From Ancylobacter sp. TS-1 (GTDB lineage: Bacteria; Pseudomonadota; Alphaproteobacteria; Rhizobiales; Xanthobacteraceae), in assembly GCF_009223885.1 (NCBI RefSeq), contig NZ_CP045144.1, positions 2,592,001-2,656,000 on the forward strand: 64,000 nt of DNA, in the 5' to 3' direction. Below the pieces are notes generated by a model that was given only the letters and a program-made list of their open reading frames with translations, searched no databases and was not told the DNA's origin. Below are positions 1 through 8,225 of this stretch, one piece after another; position 1 is the first letter of the stretch, and each line of letters begins with the position of its first letter. Made by a program: the position numbers and the translations under genes.

Positions 1-2
1 CC

Positions 3-92
3 GTCATCCCGGCCGAGCGAAGCGAGAGCCGGGGCCGCTCCCCGATGGGAGAGCGATCCCGGATCGGCGGCAGCGCCACCGTCCGGGATGAC
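3..92. repeat. Palindromic intergenic element upstream of nitC
   Basis: The first bases carry GTCATCCCGG (3-12), which is exactly repeated in inverted orientation as CCGGGATGAC (83-92), with GAGCCGGG- and GATCCCGG-type words between. Elements of this style (GTCATCCCGG ... CCGGGATGAC) are common between genes in Rhizobiales and are thought to be mobile palindromes. It lies directly against the nitC ribosome-binding site, so any nitC promoter must lie within or before it. Its copy number cannot be seen from this window. Confidence 0.5.
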
Positions 93-111
93 AACTAACC
101 GGGAGGCCGCA

Positions 112-1173
112 ATGACCGAAAAACGCATCGTCCGCGTCGGCGCGGTGCAGATCGCCCCGTCCCTCGACAGCCTGGAGGGCACGCTCACCCGCGTGCTCGC
201 CGCGCTGGAGGAGGCGGCGGGCAAGGGCGCGAGCCTCGTGGCGTTCCCCGAGACCTTCCTGCCCTGGTACCCCTATTTCTCCTTCATCCTGCCCCCCGTT
301 CTCACCGGGGCCGAGCATATGCGGCTCTATGAGAACGCCGTCGCCGTGCCCGGCCCGGTGACGCAGGCGATCTCCGCCGCCGCCCGAAGGCTCGGCGTGG
401 TCGTGGTGCTGGGGGTCAACGAGCGCGACCACGGCTCGCTCTACAACGCCCAGCTGATCTTCGACGCCGACGGCACGCTGCTTCTCAAGCGCCGCAAGAT
501 CACCCCGACCTTCCATGAGCGGATGATCTGGGGCCAGGGCGACGGCGCCGGCATCCGCGCCGTCGACACCGCCGTCGGCAAGGTCGGCGCGCTCGCCTGC
601 TGGGAGCACTACAACCCGCTCGCCCGCTACGCGCTGATGGCCCAGCACGAGGAAATCCACGTCGCCCAGTTCCCCGGCGCGCTGGTGGGGCCGATCTTCG
701 CCGAGCAGATCGAGGTGACGATCCGCCACCACGCGCTGGAATCGGGCTGCTTCGTCGTCAACTCGACCGGCTGGCTCACCGAGGAACAGGTCGCGCGCAT
801 CTGCCCCGACGAGAAGCTGCGCCGCGCGCTCACCGGCGGCTGCATGACGGCGATCGTCTCGCCGGAAGGCAGCCATGTCGTGCCCCCGCTCACCTCGGGC
901 GAGGGCATCCTGATCGCCGATCTCGACATGGCGCTCATCACCAAGCGCAAGCGGATGATGGATTCGGTCGGCCATTACGCCCGCCCGGAACTGCTCAGCC
1001 TCAACCACGACACCCGCCCGGCCGTGCCCGTCCACACCCACGCCGGGGTCCCCTTCCCCGTCCAGACAGGGAGCGTTTCCGATGAAGCCGATGGATCTCG
1101 CGAGCGAATTGCGGCCGCTGCCGACGGAACATCTGATCAACGAGTTGCAGTCCTACGGGGTGCGGCTGGTTGA
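112..1173 (+). CDS. nitC: Nit1C-cluster nitrilase (carbon-nitrogen hydrolase)
   Basis: A 353-residue nitrilase-superfamily enzyme that would hydrolyse a nitrile or cyanide to an amide or acid plus ammonia. The catalytic triad is visible: Glu47 in FPETF, Lys129 in RRKITPT and Cys163 in [10 protein letters not shown]. The start at 112 is chosen because GGGAGG (101-106) precedes it; an in-frame ATG at 88 has no such site. It opens an eight-gene operon matching the Nit1C set (nitrilase, radical SAM, GNAT, AIR synthase-like, flavoprotein). That cluster is associated with growth on cyanide in Pseudomonas, so cyanide or a simple nitrile is a plausible substrate. The last 30 codons overlap nitD by 92 bp and look unlike the conserved fold. 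The usual upstream partner (MSMEG_0572 family, nitB) is not in the window. Confidence 0.9.
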   Translation: MTEKRIVRVGAVQIAPSLDSLEGTLTRVLAALEEAAGKGASLVAFPETFLPWYPYFSFILPPVLTGAEHMRLYENAVAVPGPVTQAISAAARRLGVVVVLGVNERDHGSLYNAQLIFDADGTLLLKRRKITPTFHERMIWGQGDGAGIRAVDTAVGKVGALACWEHYNPLARYALMAQHEEIHVAQFPGALVGPIFAEQIEVTIRHHALESGCFVVNSTGWLTEEQVARICPDEKLRRALTGGCMTAIVSPEGSHVVPPLTSGEGILIADLDMALITKRKRMMDSVGHYARPELLSLNHDTRPAVPVHTHAGVPFPVQTGSVSDEADGSRERIAAAADGTSDQRVAVLRGAAG

Positions 1174-2233
1174 CCCGAAGGCCGGCGCGGATTCGCGCCG
1201 GGGCGGCGCCGGTCCCTCCGACCACAAGGCGATGACCATTGACGGCATGACGGTGATGGTGCCGGTGCACACCGCGCCGGCCTTCGAGAGCCCGTATCTG
1301 GTCGAGAAGCCCGACGCCTATGGCCGGAGCCGCATCAGCCGCGACGGGCTGGTGCTGGGGGAGGTGTCGTTTCCGCTCCAGCCGAAATTCTACGGGCTCT
1401 CGACGGCGGACGGCATTCCCTATTCCAAGATCGCCGTGCTGCACGGGCGCGACGTGCTGGCGACCACCGTTCTCCAGACCTGCATCCGCTACCAGAGCCG
1501 CACCAAGACCTGCCAGTTCTGCGCCATCGGCCAGTCGCTCGCCGCCGGCCGCACCATCGAGCGCAAGACCCCGGCCCAGCTCGCCGAAGTGGCGAAGGCC
1601 GCCGTCGAGCTGGATGGCGTCAAGCACATGGTGATGACCACCGGCACCCCGCCCGGCAAGGACCGCGGCGCGGCGCTGCTCACGGAGAGCGCGGCGGCGG
1701 TGAAGGCGGCGGTGAACCTGCCGATCCAGGTGCAGTGCGAGCCGCCCGATGACGACGCGTGGTTTTCCCGCATGTTCGCGGCCGGCGCCGACGCGCTCGG
1801 CATGCATCTGGAAGCCTGCACCGAAGAGGTGCGTCAACGCATCATGCCCGGCAAGGCGCAGGTCTCGGTGGAGCGCTATTTCGAGGCGTTTGCCGCCGCC
1901 GTGCCGGTGTTCGGGCGCGGGCAGGTCTCGACCTATATTCTCGCCGGGCTCGGCGACACGCGCGACGACATCCTCGCCGTCTGCGACCGGCTGACGAAGA
2001 TGGGCGTCTATCCCTTCGTGGTGCCCTTCGTGCCGATCTCCGGCACGCCGCTGGAAAGCCACCCGACCCCCTCGCCCACCTTCATGAATTCCATCCTCGG
2101 CCCGCTGTCGGGGATGCTGCTCGCCACCGGGCTGAAATCCATCGACGTGAAGGCCGGCTGCGCCAAATGCGGGGCCTGCTCGGCGCTGTCCACCTATGAG
2201 CGCGGCAGGACCGGACCGGGGGGCTGCGCATGA
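1082..2233 (+). CDS. nitD: Nit1C radical SAM protein (MSMEG_0568 family)
   Basis: A 383-residue radical SAM protein of the MSMEG_0568/sll0785 type, expected to bind a [4Fe-4S] cluster and cleave S-adenosylmethionine. The likely cluster cysteines are Cys134, Cys144 and Cys147, a CX9CX2C spacing rather than the usual CX3CX2C. A second cysteine set, [10 protein letters not shown], lies near the C-terminus and may hold an auxiliary metal. The start at 1082 overlaps the end of nitC; the ATG at 1091 (MDLASEL) is an alternative. The stop overlaps the nitE start (ATGA), indicating translational coupling. The substrate is unknown; in this cluster it presumably acts on the product or precursor handled by the nitrilase. 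Confidence 0.88.
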   Translation: MKPMDLASELRPLPTEHLINELQSYGVRLVDPKAGADSRRGGAGPSDHKAMTIDGMTVMVPVHTAPAFESPYLVEKPDAYGRSRISRDGLVLGEVSFPLQPKFYGLSTADGIPYSKIAVLHGRDVLATTVLQTCIRYQSRTKTCQFCAIGQSLAAGRTIERKTPAQLAEVAKAAVELDGVKHMVMTTGTPPGKDRGAALLTESAAAVKAAVNLPIQVQCEPPDDDAWFSRMFAAGADALGMHLEACTEEVRQRIMPGKAQVSVERYFEAFAAAVPVFGRGQVSTYILAGLGDTRDDILAVCDRLTKMGVYPFVVPFVPISGTPLESHPTPSPTFMNSILGPLSGMLLATGLKSIDVKAGCAKCGACSALSTYERGRTGPGGCA

Positions 2234-2775
2234 TGTACGGCACCTTCCGCCCCTTCCTCGCCGCCGATTTCCAGGTGAAGTTCGCGACCCAGACCTGGGA
2301 GAAGCGCGGCGCCGCGCGGCTGCGCCATGAGGTGTTCTGCGACGAGCAGGGCCTGTTCGACGGCGACGACCGCGACGGCATCGACGATACGGCGATCCCC
2401 ATCGTCGCCGTCTCCATGCTCGGCCTGCTGGCCGACGACGTGGTCGGCACGGTGCGCATCCACGAGGCCGAGCCGGGCCTTTGGTGGGGCTCGCGCCTCG
2501 CCGTGGCGCCGGACTACCGCAAGGTCGGGGCGCTCGGCGCGGCGCTGATCCGGCTCGCCGTCTCCTCCGCCCATGCGCGCGGCTGCACCCGGTTCCTCGC
2601 CCATGTGCAGGCGCAGAACGGGCTGCTGTTCCGCCGCCTGCACTGGAACGTGGTGGAGGAGAAGGAACTGCACGGGCGCCCACATCTGCTGATGCAGGCC
2701 GACCTCGCCTTCTACCCTCCGATCCTCGATGCCGAGACCGGCTTCCGCACGCCCTCCCTGCGCAGGGCGGCGTGA
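2230..2775 (+). CDS. nitE: Nit1C GNAT acetyltransferase (MSMEG_0567/sll0786 family)
   Basis: A 181-residue GNAT-fold protein that should transfer an acyl group from a CoA donor. The acetyl-CoA-binding region is seen at SRLAVAPDYRKVGALGAALIRLAV (about residues 90-113), which fits the V-x-P-x-x-R-x-x-G/A motif loosely. The N-terminus (FAT..WEKRGAARLRHEVFCDEQG) is typical of the MSMEG_0567 family found only in Nit1C-type clusters. It overlaps nitD by four bases and is followed one base later by nitF. The acceptor is not known. Confidence 0.85.
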   Translation: MMYGTFRPFLAADFQVKFATQTWEKRGAARLRHEVFCDEQGLFDGDDRDGIDDTAIPIVAVSMLGLLADDVVGTVRIHEAEPGLWWGSRLAVAPDYRKVGALGAALIRLAVSSAHARGCTRFLAHVQAQNGLLFRRLHWNVVEEKELHGRPHLLMQADLAFYPPILDAETGFRTPSLRRAA

Positions 2776-2776
2776 C

Positions 2777-3802
2777 ATGGGCGGGCTCGCTTTCTCCGCC
2801 TCCACCTTCGAGAACGTCGCGGCAAGGCTGCGCGCTTCCACCGGCATGGCCGCCAAGGCCGATATCGGCGTGGCCGCCGCGCGGCTCGGCCTGAGCGGGG
2901 CCGACGCGGTGCCCGTCGGCGACGACTGCGCCGCGATCCCGGATGGCGACGGCTTCCTGCTGCTCGCCATCGAGGGCTTCATGAACGAGTTCGTCGCCGG
3001 CGACCCGTGGTTCGCCGGCTGGTGCGGCGTGATGGTCAACCTCTCCGACATCGCCGCCATGGGCGGGCGCCCGACCGCCGTGGTCGACGCGCTCTGGGCG
3101 CAGGGCGAGGCCGGCGCCGCGCCGGTGCTGGAGGGACTGCGCGCCGCCTCGGCCCGCTACGGCGTGCCCATTGTCGGCGGCCACACCAACCTCAAGACCG
3201 ACCGCGGCCAGTTGTCCGTCGCCGTGCTCGGGCGGGCGAAGCGCCTGCTCACCTCTTTCGACGCCCGCCCCGGCGAGACGCTGGTCGCCGCCATTGACCT
3301 GCGCGGGCGCTACCGCGAACCCTTCGCCAATTGGGAAGCGGCGGTGGAAGCCCCGGCGGCACGGCTGCGCGGCGACCTCGACCTGCTGCCCTTCATCGCC
3401 GAAGCCGGGCTGGCCCGCGCCGCCAAGGACATCAGCCAGGGCGGGCTGGTCGGCACCGGCGCCATGCTGGCGGAATGCTCCGGCGTCGGGCTGGCGATCG
3501 ACCTCGATCGGGTGCCCGCGCCGCAAGGCGTCGACCCGGCGCGCTGGCTGATGAGCTTCCCGAGCTATGGCTACCTGCTCGCCGCCAGCGGCGATAATGT
3601 GCCGGCTATTCTTTCTACCTTCCAGGCGCGCGGTATCGCGGCGGCCGCCATCGGCACGGTCACGGCCGGTGGCCGCATCGAGGTGGTGAGCGGTCGGGCG
3701 CGCGAGACGATCTGGGACTTTGCCCGCGCGCCGCTGCTCGGCTGCGGCCCGGCGCGGCCCCTCGCGGGAGCCCCGGCGTCGGCGGCGGAGGATGCGGCAT
3801 GA
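2777..3802 (+). CDS. nitF: Nit1C AIR synthase-like protein (sll0787 family)
   Basis: A 341-residue protein related to the PurM/SelD/ThiL/HypE ATP-binding fold. The N-terminal part has the D-x-D/DDCAAI motif ([14 protein letters not shown]) and the [20 protein letters not shown] stretch that places ATP and metal in this fold; a GGHTN motif and the [11 protein letters not shown] glycine-rich loop follow. Such proteins activate a substrate oxygen with ATP. It is not the purine gene: its sequence and its position between nitE and a glycosyltransferase match the cluster-specific sll0787 family. The start at 2777 follows the nitE stop by one base; its own stop overlaps the next start (ATGA at 3799). 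Confidence 0.86.
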   Translation: MGGLAFSASTFENVAARLRASTGMAAKADIGVAAARLGLSGADAVPVGDDCAAIPDGDGFLLLAIEGFMNEFVAGDPWFAGWCGVMVNLSDIAAMGGRPTAVVDALWAQGEAGAAPVLEGLRAASARYGVPIVGGHTNLKTDRGQLSVAVLGRAKRLLTSFDARPGETLVAAIDLRGRYREPFANWEAAVEAPAARLRGDLDLLPFIAEAGLARAAKDISQGGLVGTGAMLAECSGVGLAIDLDRVPAPQGVDPARWLMSFPSYGYLLAASGDNVPAILSTFQARGIAAAAIGTVTAGGRIEVVSGRARETIWDFARAPLLGCGPARPLAGAPASAAEDAA

Positions 3803-4968
3803 AGAGCCCCCCGCATCGCGCCCTGCGCATCGCCATTCTCGCCCATTCCACCAATCCGCGCGGCGGGGTCGTCCACGCGCTGGAGTTGGGCGACGCGCTC
3901 ACCCGCCTCGGCCATCAGGCCGTGGTGCACGCGCCCGATCCTCGCGGCGCCGGCTTCTTCCGCCCGAGCCTGTGCGAAACGGTGAGCGTGCCCGCCTCGC
4001 CCATCGGCACGGACGTGACCGGGATGGTGCGCATCCGCGCCGCCGACTATGTCCGCCATTTCGAGAACCCGGCGCAGCGCCGCTTCGACGTCTTCCACGC
4101 GCAGGACGGCATTTCCGGCAACGCGCTGGCCACGCTGCGCGAACGCGGCCTGATCGCCGGCTTCGCCCGCACCGTGCACCATGTCGACACCTTCGCCGAC
4201 CCGGCGCTGGAGGCGCTCCAGCGCCGGGCGATTGTCAGCGCCGACCGGCATTTCGTGGTCAGCCATCTCTGGCAGCGCCTGCTCGGCGAGATGTTCGGGC
4301 GCGAGGCCACCATCGTCGGCAACGGCGTCGACCTCGCCCGCTTCTCGCCGGCCCCGGACGGGCGCGAGGCCGCGCTGGCGCGCCGGCTCGGCCTTGGGCC
4401 CGGTCCGGTGGTGCTCAGCGTCGGCGGGGTGGAGGCGCGCAAGAACACGCGGCGCATACTGGAAGCCTTCACGCAGCTCCGCGCCATGCACCCGCACGCA
4501 CAGCTGGTCATCGCCGGCGGCGCCTCGGTGCTCGACCATCATGTCTACCAGGCCGACTTCGACGCCGCGCTCGCCGCCTCCGGTCTGCCCTCCGAGGCGG
4601 TGATCCGCACCGGCCCGCTGGCGCAGGACGACATGCCGGCGCTCTACCGCCTCGCCGACGTGCTCGCCTTCGCCTCGGTGACGGAGGGCTTCGGGCTGGT
4701 GGCGCTGGAGGCGATGGCGTCCGGCGTGCCCACCGTCGTCTCGGCCATCGCGCCCTTCACCGAGCATATCGGCGCCCGCGAGACGGTCTGGTGCGACCCG
4801 CTCCACGCCGCCTCCATCGCCGACGCGCTGATGCTGGCGCTCAAGCCCGAGAACGCCACCCGCCTTGCCGCGCTCGGCCCCGGGGTCGCCGCCCGCCACG
4901 ACTGGGCGACCACCGCCCGGGCGCATCTGCCGATCTACCAATCCCTCGCGGAGGCCGTTCATGCCTGA
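3799..4968 (+). CDS. Nit1C-linked glycosyltransferase (MSMEG_0565 family, GT4-like)
   Basis: A 389-residue GT-B-fold glycosyltransferase. The N-terminal glycine-rich loop ([16 protein letters not shown]) and the C-terminal E-x7-E signature ([17 protein letters not shown], about residues 293-309) are those of GT4 enzymes that use nucleotide sugars. It matches the MSMEG_0565 family found in a subset of Nit1C clusters. The Pseudomonas cyanide-utilising cluster is described with seven genes and no glycosyltransferase, so this version may make a sugar-containing product. It overlaps nitF by four bases and nitG by eight. Confidence 0.85.
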   Translation: MKSPPHRALRIAILAHSTNPRGGVVHALELGDALTRLGHQAVVHAPDPRGAGFFRPSLCETVSVPASPIGTDVTGMVRIRAADYVRHFENPAQRRFDVFHAQDGISGNALATLRERGLIAGFARTVHHVDTFADPALEALQRRAIVSADRHFVVSHLWQRLLGEMFGREATIVGNGVDLARFSPAPDGREAALARRLGLGPGPVVLSVGGVEARKNTRRILEAFTQLRAMHPHAQLVIAGGASVLDHHVYQADFDAALAASGLPSEAVIRTGPLAQDDMPALYRLADVLAFASVTEGFGLVALEAMASGVPTVVSAIAPFTEHIGARETVWCDPLHAASIADALMLALKPENATRLAALGPGVAARHDWATTARAHLPIYQSLAEAVHA

Positions 4969-5248
4969 GATGCGCTTCACCGTCCGCTGGCCCGACGGCA
5001 CGGTTGAGGGCTGCTATTCGCCCTCGCTGGTCATCAAGGACTATTTCACGCCGGGCGAGAGCTACCCGCTCGCCGACTTCCTCGGCAAAAGCCGCGAGGC
5101 GCTCACCATCGCCAGCCAGCGCGTCGAGGCGCGCTACGGCTTCCCCTGCTCGCGCGCCATGGGCCAGCTCGCCCGCATCGAGGCGGCGGCTCGCAATTTC
5201 TCAAGCCTTTCCAATGCCCGCGTCGCCGTCGAAGCCTTCGACGAGTGA
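4961..5248 (+). CDS. nitG: Nit1C small conserved protein (MSMEG_0570 family)
   Basis: A 95-residue protein of unknown function belonging to the MSMEG_0570 family, which occurs only in this cluster type. It has no membrane segment or signal peptide. The sequence is amphipathic with conserved-looking blocks [24 protein letters not shown] and [13 protein letters not shown]. The ATG at 4961 overlaps the end of the glycosyltransferase gene by eight bases, which supports coupled translation. No function can be assigned from sequence. Confidence 0.8.
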   Translation: MPEMRFTVRWPDGTVEGCYSPSLVIKDYFTPGESYPLADFLGKSREALTIASQRVEARYGFPCSRAMGQLARIEAAARNFSSLSNARVAVEAFDE

Positions 5249-5264
5249 GCCCCGGAGACACGAC

Positions 5265-6530
5265 ATGAACGAGAACCGCATCCAGCACTACCCGGTGGTC
5301 ATCGTCGGCGGCGGACAGGCCGGCCTGTCGACCAGCTACCATCTCGCCCGGCAGGGCATCGACCATCTGGTAATCGAGAAGAACAAGGCGATGCACGCCT
5401 GGGCGACGCAGCGCTGGGACAATTTCTGCCTCGTCACCCCCAACTGGCAGTGCGACCTGCCCGGCCATCCCTATGACGGGCCGGACCCGCACGGCTTCAT
5501 GGTGAAAGAGGAGATCCTCGCCTATCTCGACGCCTTCCGCGCCAAGGTCGATCCGCCGATCCGCGAGGGCGTGAGTGTGCGCCGCGTCACGCCGCGCGCG
5601 GAGGGCGGCTTCCATGTCTCCACCACCTCGGGCGATGTCAGCGCCGACCATGTGGTGGTCGCCTCTGGCGGCTATCACGAGCCGATCGTGCCGCGCATGG
5701 CCGAGCGGCTGCCGGCCTCCATCGCGCAGATCCATTCGGCGCAGTACCGCAATGCCGGCCAGCTTCCCGACGGGCCGGTGCTGGTGGTCGGCTCCGGCCA
5801 GTCCGGCGCCCAGATCGCCGAGGACCTGCACCTCGCCGGCCGCAAGGTGTTCCTCGCCGTCGGAAACGCCCCGCGCTGCGCCCGCTTCTATCGCGGCCGC
5901 GACGTCGTCACCTGGCTCGCCGACATGGGCTATTACGACATGCCGGTGGACGAGCACCCGCTGCGCGAGGGCGTGCGCGACAACACCAATCACTACGTCA
6001 CCGGCCGGGACGGCGGGCGCGACATCGACCTGCGCCGCTTCGCGCGGGAGGGCATGGAGCTTTACGGCGTGCTGCGCGACTATGACGGCGCCAGCCTCGT
6101 CTTCGACACCAACCTGACCGCCGCGCTCGACGAGGCCGACCGGACCTATAACGGCATCAACGCCGCCATCGACAAATTCATCGCCGAGAAAGGCATCGAG
6201 GCGCCGCCGCCCTCCGTCTACGAGCCGGTCTGGCAGCCGGCGGGCGAGCGCCCTTCGCTCGACCTCGCCGCCTCCGGCATCGCCGCCATCGTCTGGTGCA
6301 TCGGCTTCCGGCCGGATTTCCGCTGGCTCGACGCGCCGGTCTTCAACGGCGCCGGCCACCCTCAGCACCGGCGCGGCGTCACCGGCAGCGCGGGCGTCTA
6401 TTTCGTCGGCCTGCCCTGGCTGCACACCTGGGGCTCCGGGCGCTTCGGCAGCGTGGGGCGCGACGCCGCGCACATCGTCGACCACATCGCCGCGCGGATG
6501 CGGCAGTCCCAGCGGGGAAGCGCGGCATGA
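5265..6530 (+). CDS. nitH: Nit1C flavin-dependent oxidoreductase (MSMEG_0569 family)
   Basis: A 421-residue FAD- and NAD(P)H-binding monooxygenase-like protein. Two Rossmann motifs are visible: [18 protein letters not shown] near residue 10 for FAD and [17 protein letters not shown] near residue 175 for NAD(P). It resembles the CzcO/flavin monooxygenase branch and is the cluster-specific MSMEG_0569 family. The start at 5265 has CCGGAGA upstream and sits 16 bases after nitG. The stop overlaps the next start at 6527. It probably supplies an oxidation step in the Nit1C pathway; the substrate is not known. Confidence 0.87.
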   Translation: MNENRIQHYPVVIVGGGQAGLSTSYHLARQGIDHLVIEKNKAMHAWATQRWDNFCLVTPNWQCDLPGHPYDGPDPHGFMVKEEILAYLDAFRAKVDPPIREGVSVRRVTPRAEGGFHVSTTSGDVSADHVVVASGGYHEPIVPRMAERLPASIAQIHSAQYRNAGQLPDGPVLVVGSGQSGAQIAEDLHLAGRKVFLAVGNAPRCARFYRGRDVVTWLADMGYYDMPVDEHPLREGVRDNTNHYVTGRDGGRDIDLRRFAREGMELYGVLRDYDGASLVFDTNLTAALDEADRTYNGINAAIDKFIAEKGIEAPPPSVYEPVWQPAGERPSLDLAASGIAAIVWCIGFRPDFRWLDAPVFNGAGHPQHRRGVTGSAGVYFVGLPWLHTWGSGRFGSVGRDAAHIVDHIAARMRQSQRGSAA

Positions 6531-7420
6531 ACATGGCGCTGCCCAACACCGCCTTCGCGCCCGAGAAGCTACTGCGGGACGCGGCGGCGCCCGCCCCGGT
6601 CATGGAGGAGACGGTGCGCCTCGGCATGCCGCAGCTCGCGCTCGGTGGCCTGTCGGAAAGCTGGCTGCTGAAGGACCTCGGCGACCGCCACTGGATGCTG
6701 CTGGCGCGCATGGCGGGGCGCGACGTGCCCGATTTCCGCGATGCCGACGGCGCCCCGGTCTACGCCGCCTTCTCCGCCCTCTCCATCCGCGACGCCGAAT
6801 TCGGCGGCCTCGGCGAGAATGACCGCCTCACCATCCGCTCGAGCATCGCCCGCGTCTCCCGCACCCAATGCGCCAGTCATCACGCGCTCAGCCTCGCCGG
6901 CCGGCCGGTGGGCAGCGTCGAGCTGGTCTCCGCCTTCGTGCGGCGGGCGCCGGGCGGGGGCAACCACACGGTGGCGCGCGTGGCGCTGGAGGGCTTCCCG
7001 CCGCCGGACGCGCCGGCGCAGGACGGGCTGGCGGGGCTCGCCGCGGCGCTACGGGCCGGCCGGCGGACCGATCATCTCGGCTTCGATCTGCGGCCGGGCG
7101 GGAGCGCGGGAGGGCCGGCCGCCATCGAGATCGACCTCTGCCCGGTGCAGGACTTCAACGGCGCCGGCTTCCTCTACTTCGCCAGCTTCGTCGCCTTCGT
7201 CGACCGCGCCGAATGGCATTTCGACGGGCGTCGGGCCGCGCGTCCGGCGACGCGGCGCCGCGACGTGTTCTTCTCCGGCAATATCGACCCCGGCGAGCGG
7301 CTGATCGTGCGCTGGCTGGCGGCGCGGCGCGAAGACGGGACGCTCGCCCACCATTGCCGGCTGGAGCGCGCCGGCGACGGCGCCCGGCTGGCCGAGGCCT
7401 TCACCCTGCGCGCGGTCTAG
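6527..7420 (+). CDS. Pnap_2097/LnmK-like biosynthesis protein
   Basis: A 297-residue protein that looks like the Pnap_2097 family, relatives of the LnmK acyltransferase/decarboxylase with a double hot-dog fold. The evidence is the overall pattern ([25 protein letters not shown] at the N-terminus, the strand [21 protein letters not shown], then [23 protein letters not shown] near residue 205). In the known family these proteins load or decarboxylate acyl groups on carriers, but no acyl carrier gene is seen here. The start at 6527 overlaps the nitH stop (ATGA), so it is the last gene of the operon. Family placement is from memory of the pattern and is moderately sure. Confidence 0.65.
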   Translation: MNMALPNTAFAPEKLLRDAAAPAPVMEETVRLGMPQLALGGLSESWLLKDLGDRHWMLLARMAGRDVPDFRDADGAPVYAAFSALSIRDAEFGGLGENDRLTIRSSIARVSRTQCASHHALSLAGRPVGSVELVSAFVRRAPGGGNHTVARVALEGFPPPDAPAQDGLAGLAAALRAGRRTDHLGFDLRPGGSAGGPAAIEIDLCPVQDFNGAGFLYFASFVAFVDRAEWHFDGRRAARPATRRRDVFFSGNIDPGERLIVRWLAARREDGTLAHHCRLERAGDGARLAEAFTLRAV

Positions 7421-7522
7421 ATCCAAGCCGCCGCACCGCAGGCCGTCGACCGGCGCGGCCCGTCGCGAAGCCGGTGCGGGAAGCGACCGTCATCGGCCTG
7501 TGAGAAAAGCTGCGAAAGCCCG

Positions 7523-7551
7523 TTGCATTCCCGGCGAGGCTGGGGCATAGA
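7523..7551 (+). promoter_or_regulatory. Candidate tRNA-Gly promoter
   Basis: TTGCAT (7523-7528) and CATAGA (7546-7551) lie 17 bases apart, about 50 bases before the tRNA. They fit a sigma-70-type -35/-10 pair loosely. This is a pattern match only. Confidence 0.35.
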
Positions 7552-7599
7552 GACGGCCCGTTCGGGATCGGCGCGAGACGCCCCCCGGACACGGAGCGA

Positions 7600-7674
7600 G
7601 CGGGTGTAGCTCAGGGGTAGAGCACAACCTTGCCAAGGTTGGGGTCGTGGGTTCGAATCCCATCGCCCGCTCCA
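7600..7674 (+). tRNA. tRNA-Gly(GCC)
   Basis: A complete cloverleaf with encoded CCA. The acceptor arm GCGGGTG (7600-7606) pairs with CGCCCGC (7664-7670); the anticodon GCC is at 7632-7634 in the loop TTGCCAA, closed by AACC/GGTT; the T-arm carries GGTTCGAATCC. The 3' half from base 7629 is duplicated at 27525-27570, so this tRNA is the integration site of the adjacent island. The intact tRNA at this end has its 3' half supplied by the island side of the junction. Confidence 0.97.
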
Positions 7675-7793
7675 ATTTTCCGAACAGACACAAAGCCTCG
7701 CGCCAGCGGGGCTTTTGTCGTTTTGGGCCTTGGCGATTCCACGCGTGATGCAGCGACCGGCGAGGCGCGCGGTTACACGCCGGTTACATGGTC
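7629..7793 (+). repeat. Island attachment repeat, left (attL)
   Basis: This 165-bp stretch is repeated at 27525-27688. Bases 7629-7674 (the 3' 46 bases of the tRNA) are identical to 27525-27570. There follows a short divergent patch (11 bases here, 10 in the other copy), and then 7686-7793 is identical to 27581-27688, including the tRNA terminator. The two copies bracket about 20 kb containing an integrase, so they are read as attL and attR of an integrated island. Confidence 0.9.
7692..7716 (+). terminator. Rho-independent terminator of tRNA-Gly
   Basis: AAAGCCTCGC (7692-7701) pairs with GCGGGGCTTT (7706-7715) around a GCCA loop and ends in a T-run. It sits 18 bases after the tRNA. An identical copy is part of the right attachment repeat at 27587-27611. 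Confidence 0.85.
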
Positions 7794-8225
7794 AGCGCGC
7801 ACAGGTGATTTGAAGTCGTGGTGTCGCGGGAGCGCGCTGGCGCCTTCTGGACGTGACCAACTGACAACAGGCCTTGGGGTTGGCATGGCCGATCGTCCCA
7901 TCAGCTTCCGAGGCCAGATCGCTGCTGACCGTTGGCAAGGTCTGCGTGTGGATGGTGGCGCCGTCGCAAGCCAGATCTGCCTCGCGATAGAGCCTGCATA
8001 TGTACATTATCGGGGAATCCCTGCGGTGGGTTCGCTACATCGTCATGTCCCCAGAATGTCGCGAGCTTCTGAGCGTTATCGTGCGAGCCGGAGCATTTAG
8101 TGGTGGTCGCTTTCGCCTGAGGAACACGCTCTAATGCACCCGGCGCACGAGCTGCGCGCAAACGCAACACGTCAAGAATGGATGAAAATGAGTAGCCTAA
8201 CGCTTGCCGCGCAACTGGCATTCCA
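7794..8225. other. Gene-free left end of the island
   Basis: About 430 bases between the left attachment repeat and hsdM. I see no open frame with a credible start site or coding bias. The lower GC content close to 8180-8225 may hold the hsdM promoter, but no clear -35/-10 pair or strong ribosome-binding site stands out. Confidence 0.5.

Noticed and set aside
1001..3526. 841-codon open frame on the minus strand opposite nitD-nitF
   Set aside because: It is a shadow of the GC-rich codon third positions: composition is Arg/Gly/His/Pro-rich with no domain, while the plus-strand genes have clear motifs.
7630..8100. 156-codon frame starting inside the tRNA-Gly gene
   Set aside because: It begins within a structural RNA and its duplicate gives a different frame at attR; no ribosome-binding site or protein-like composition.
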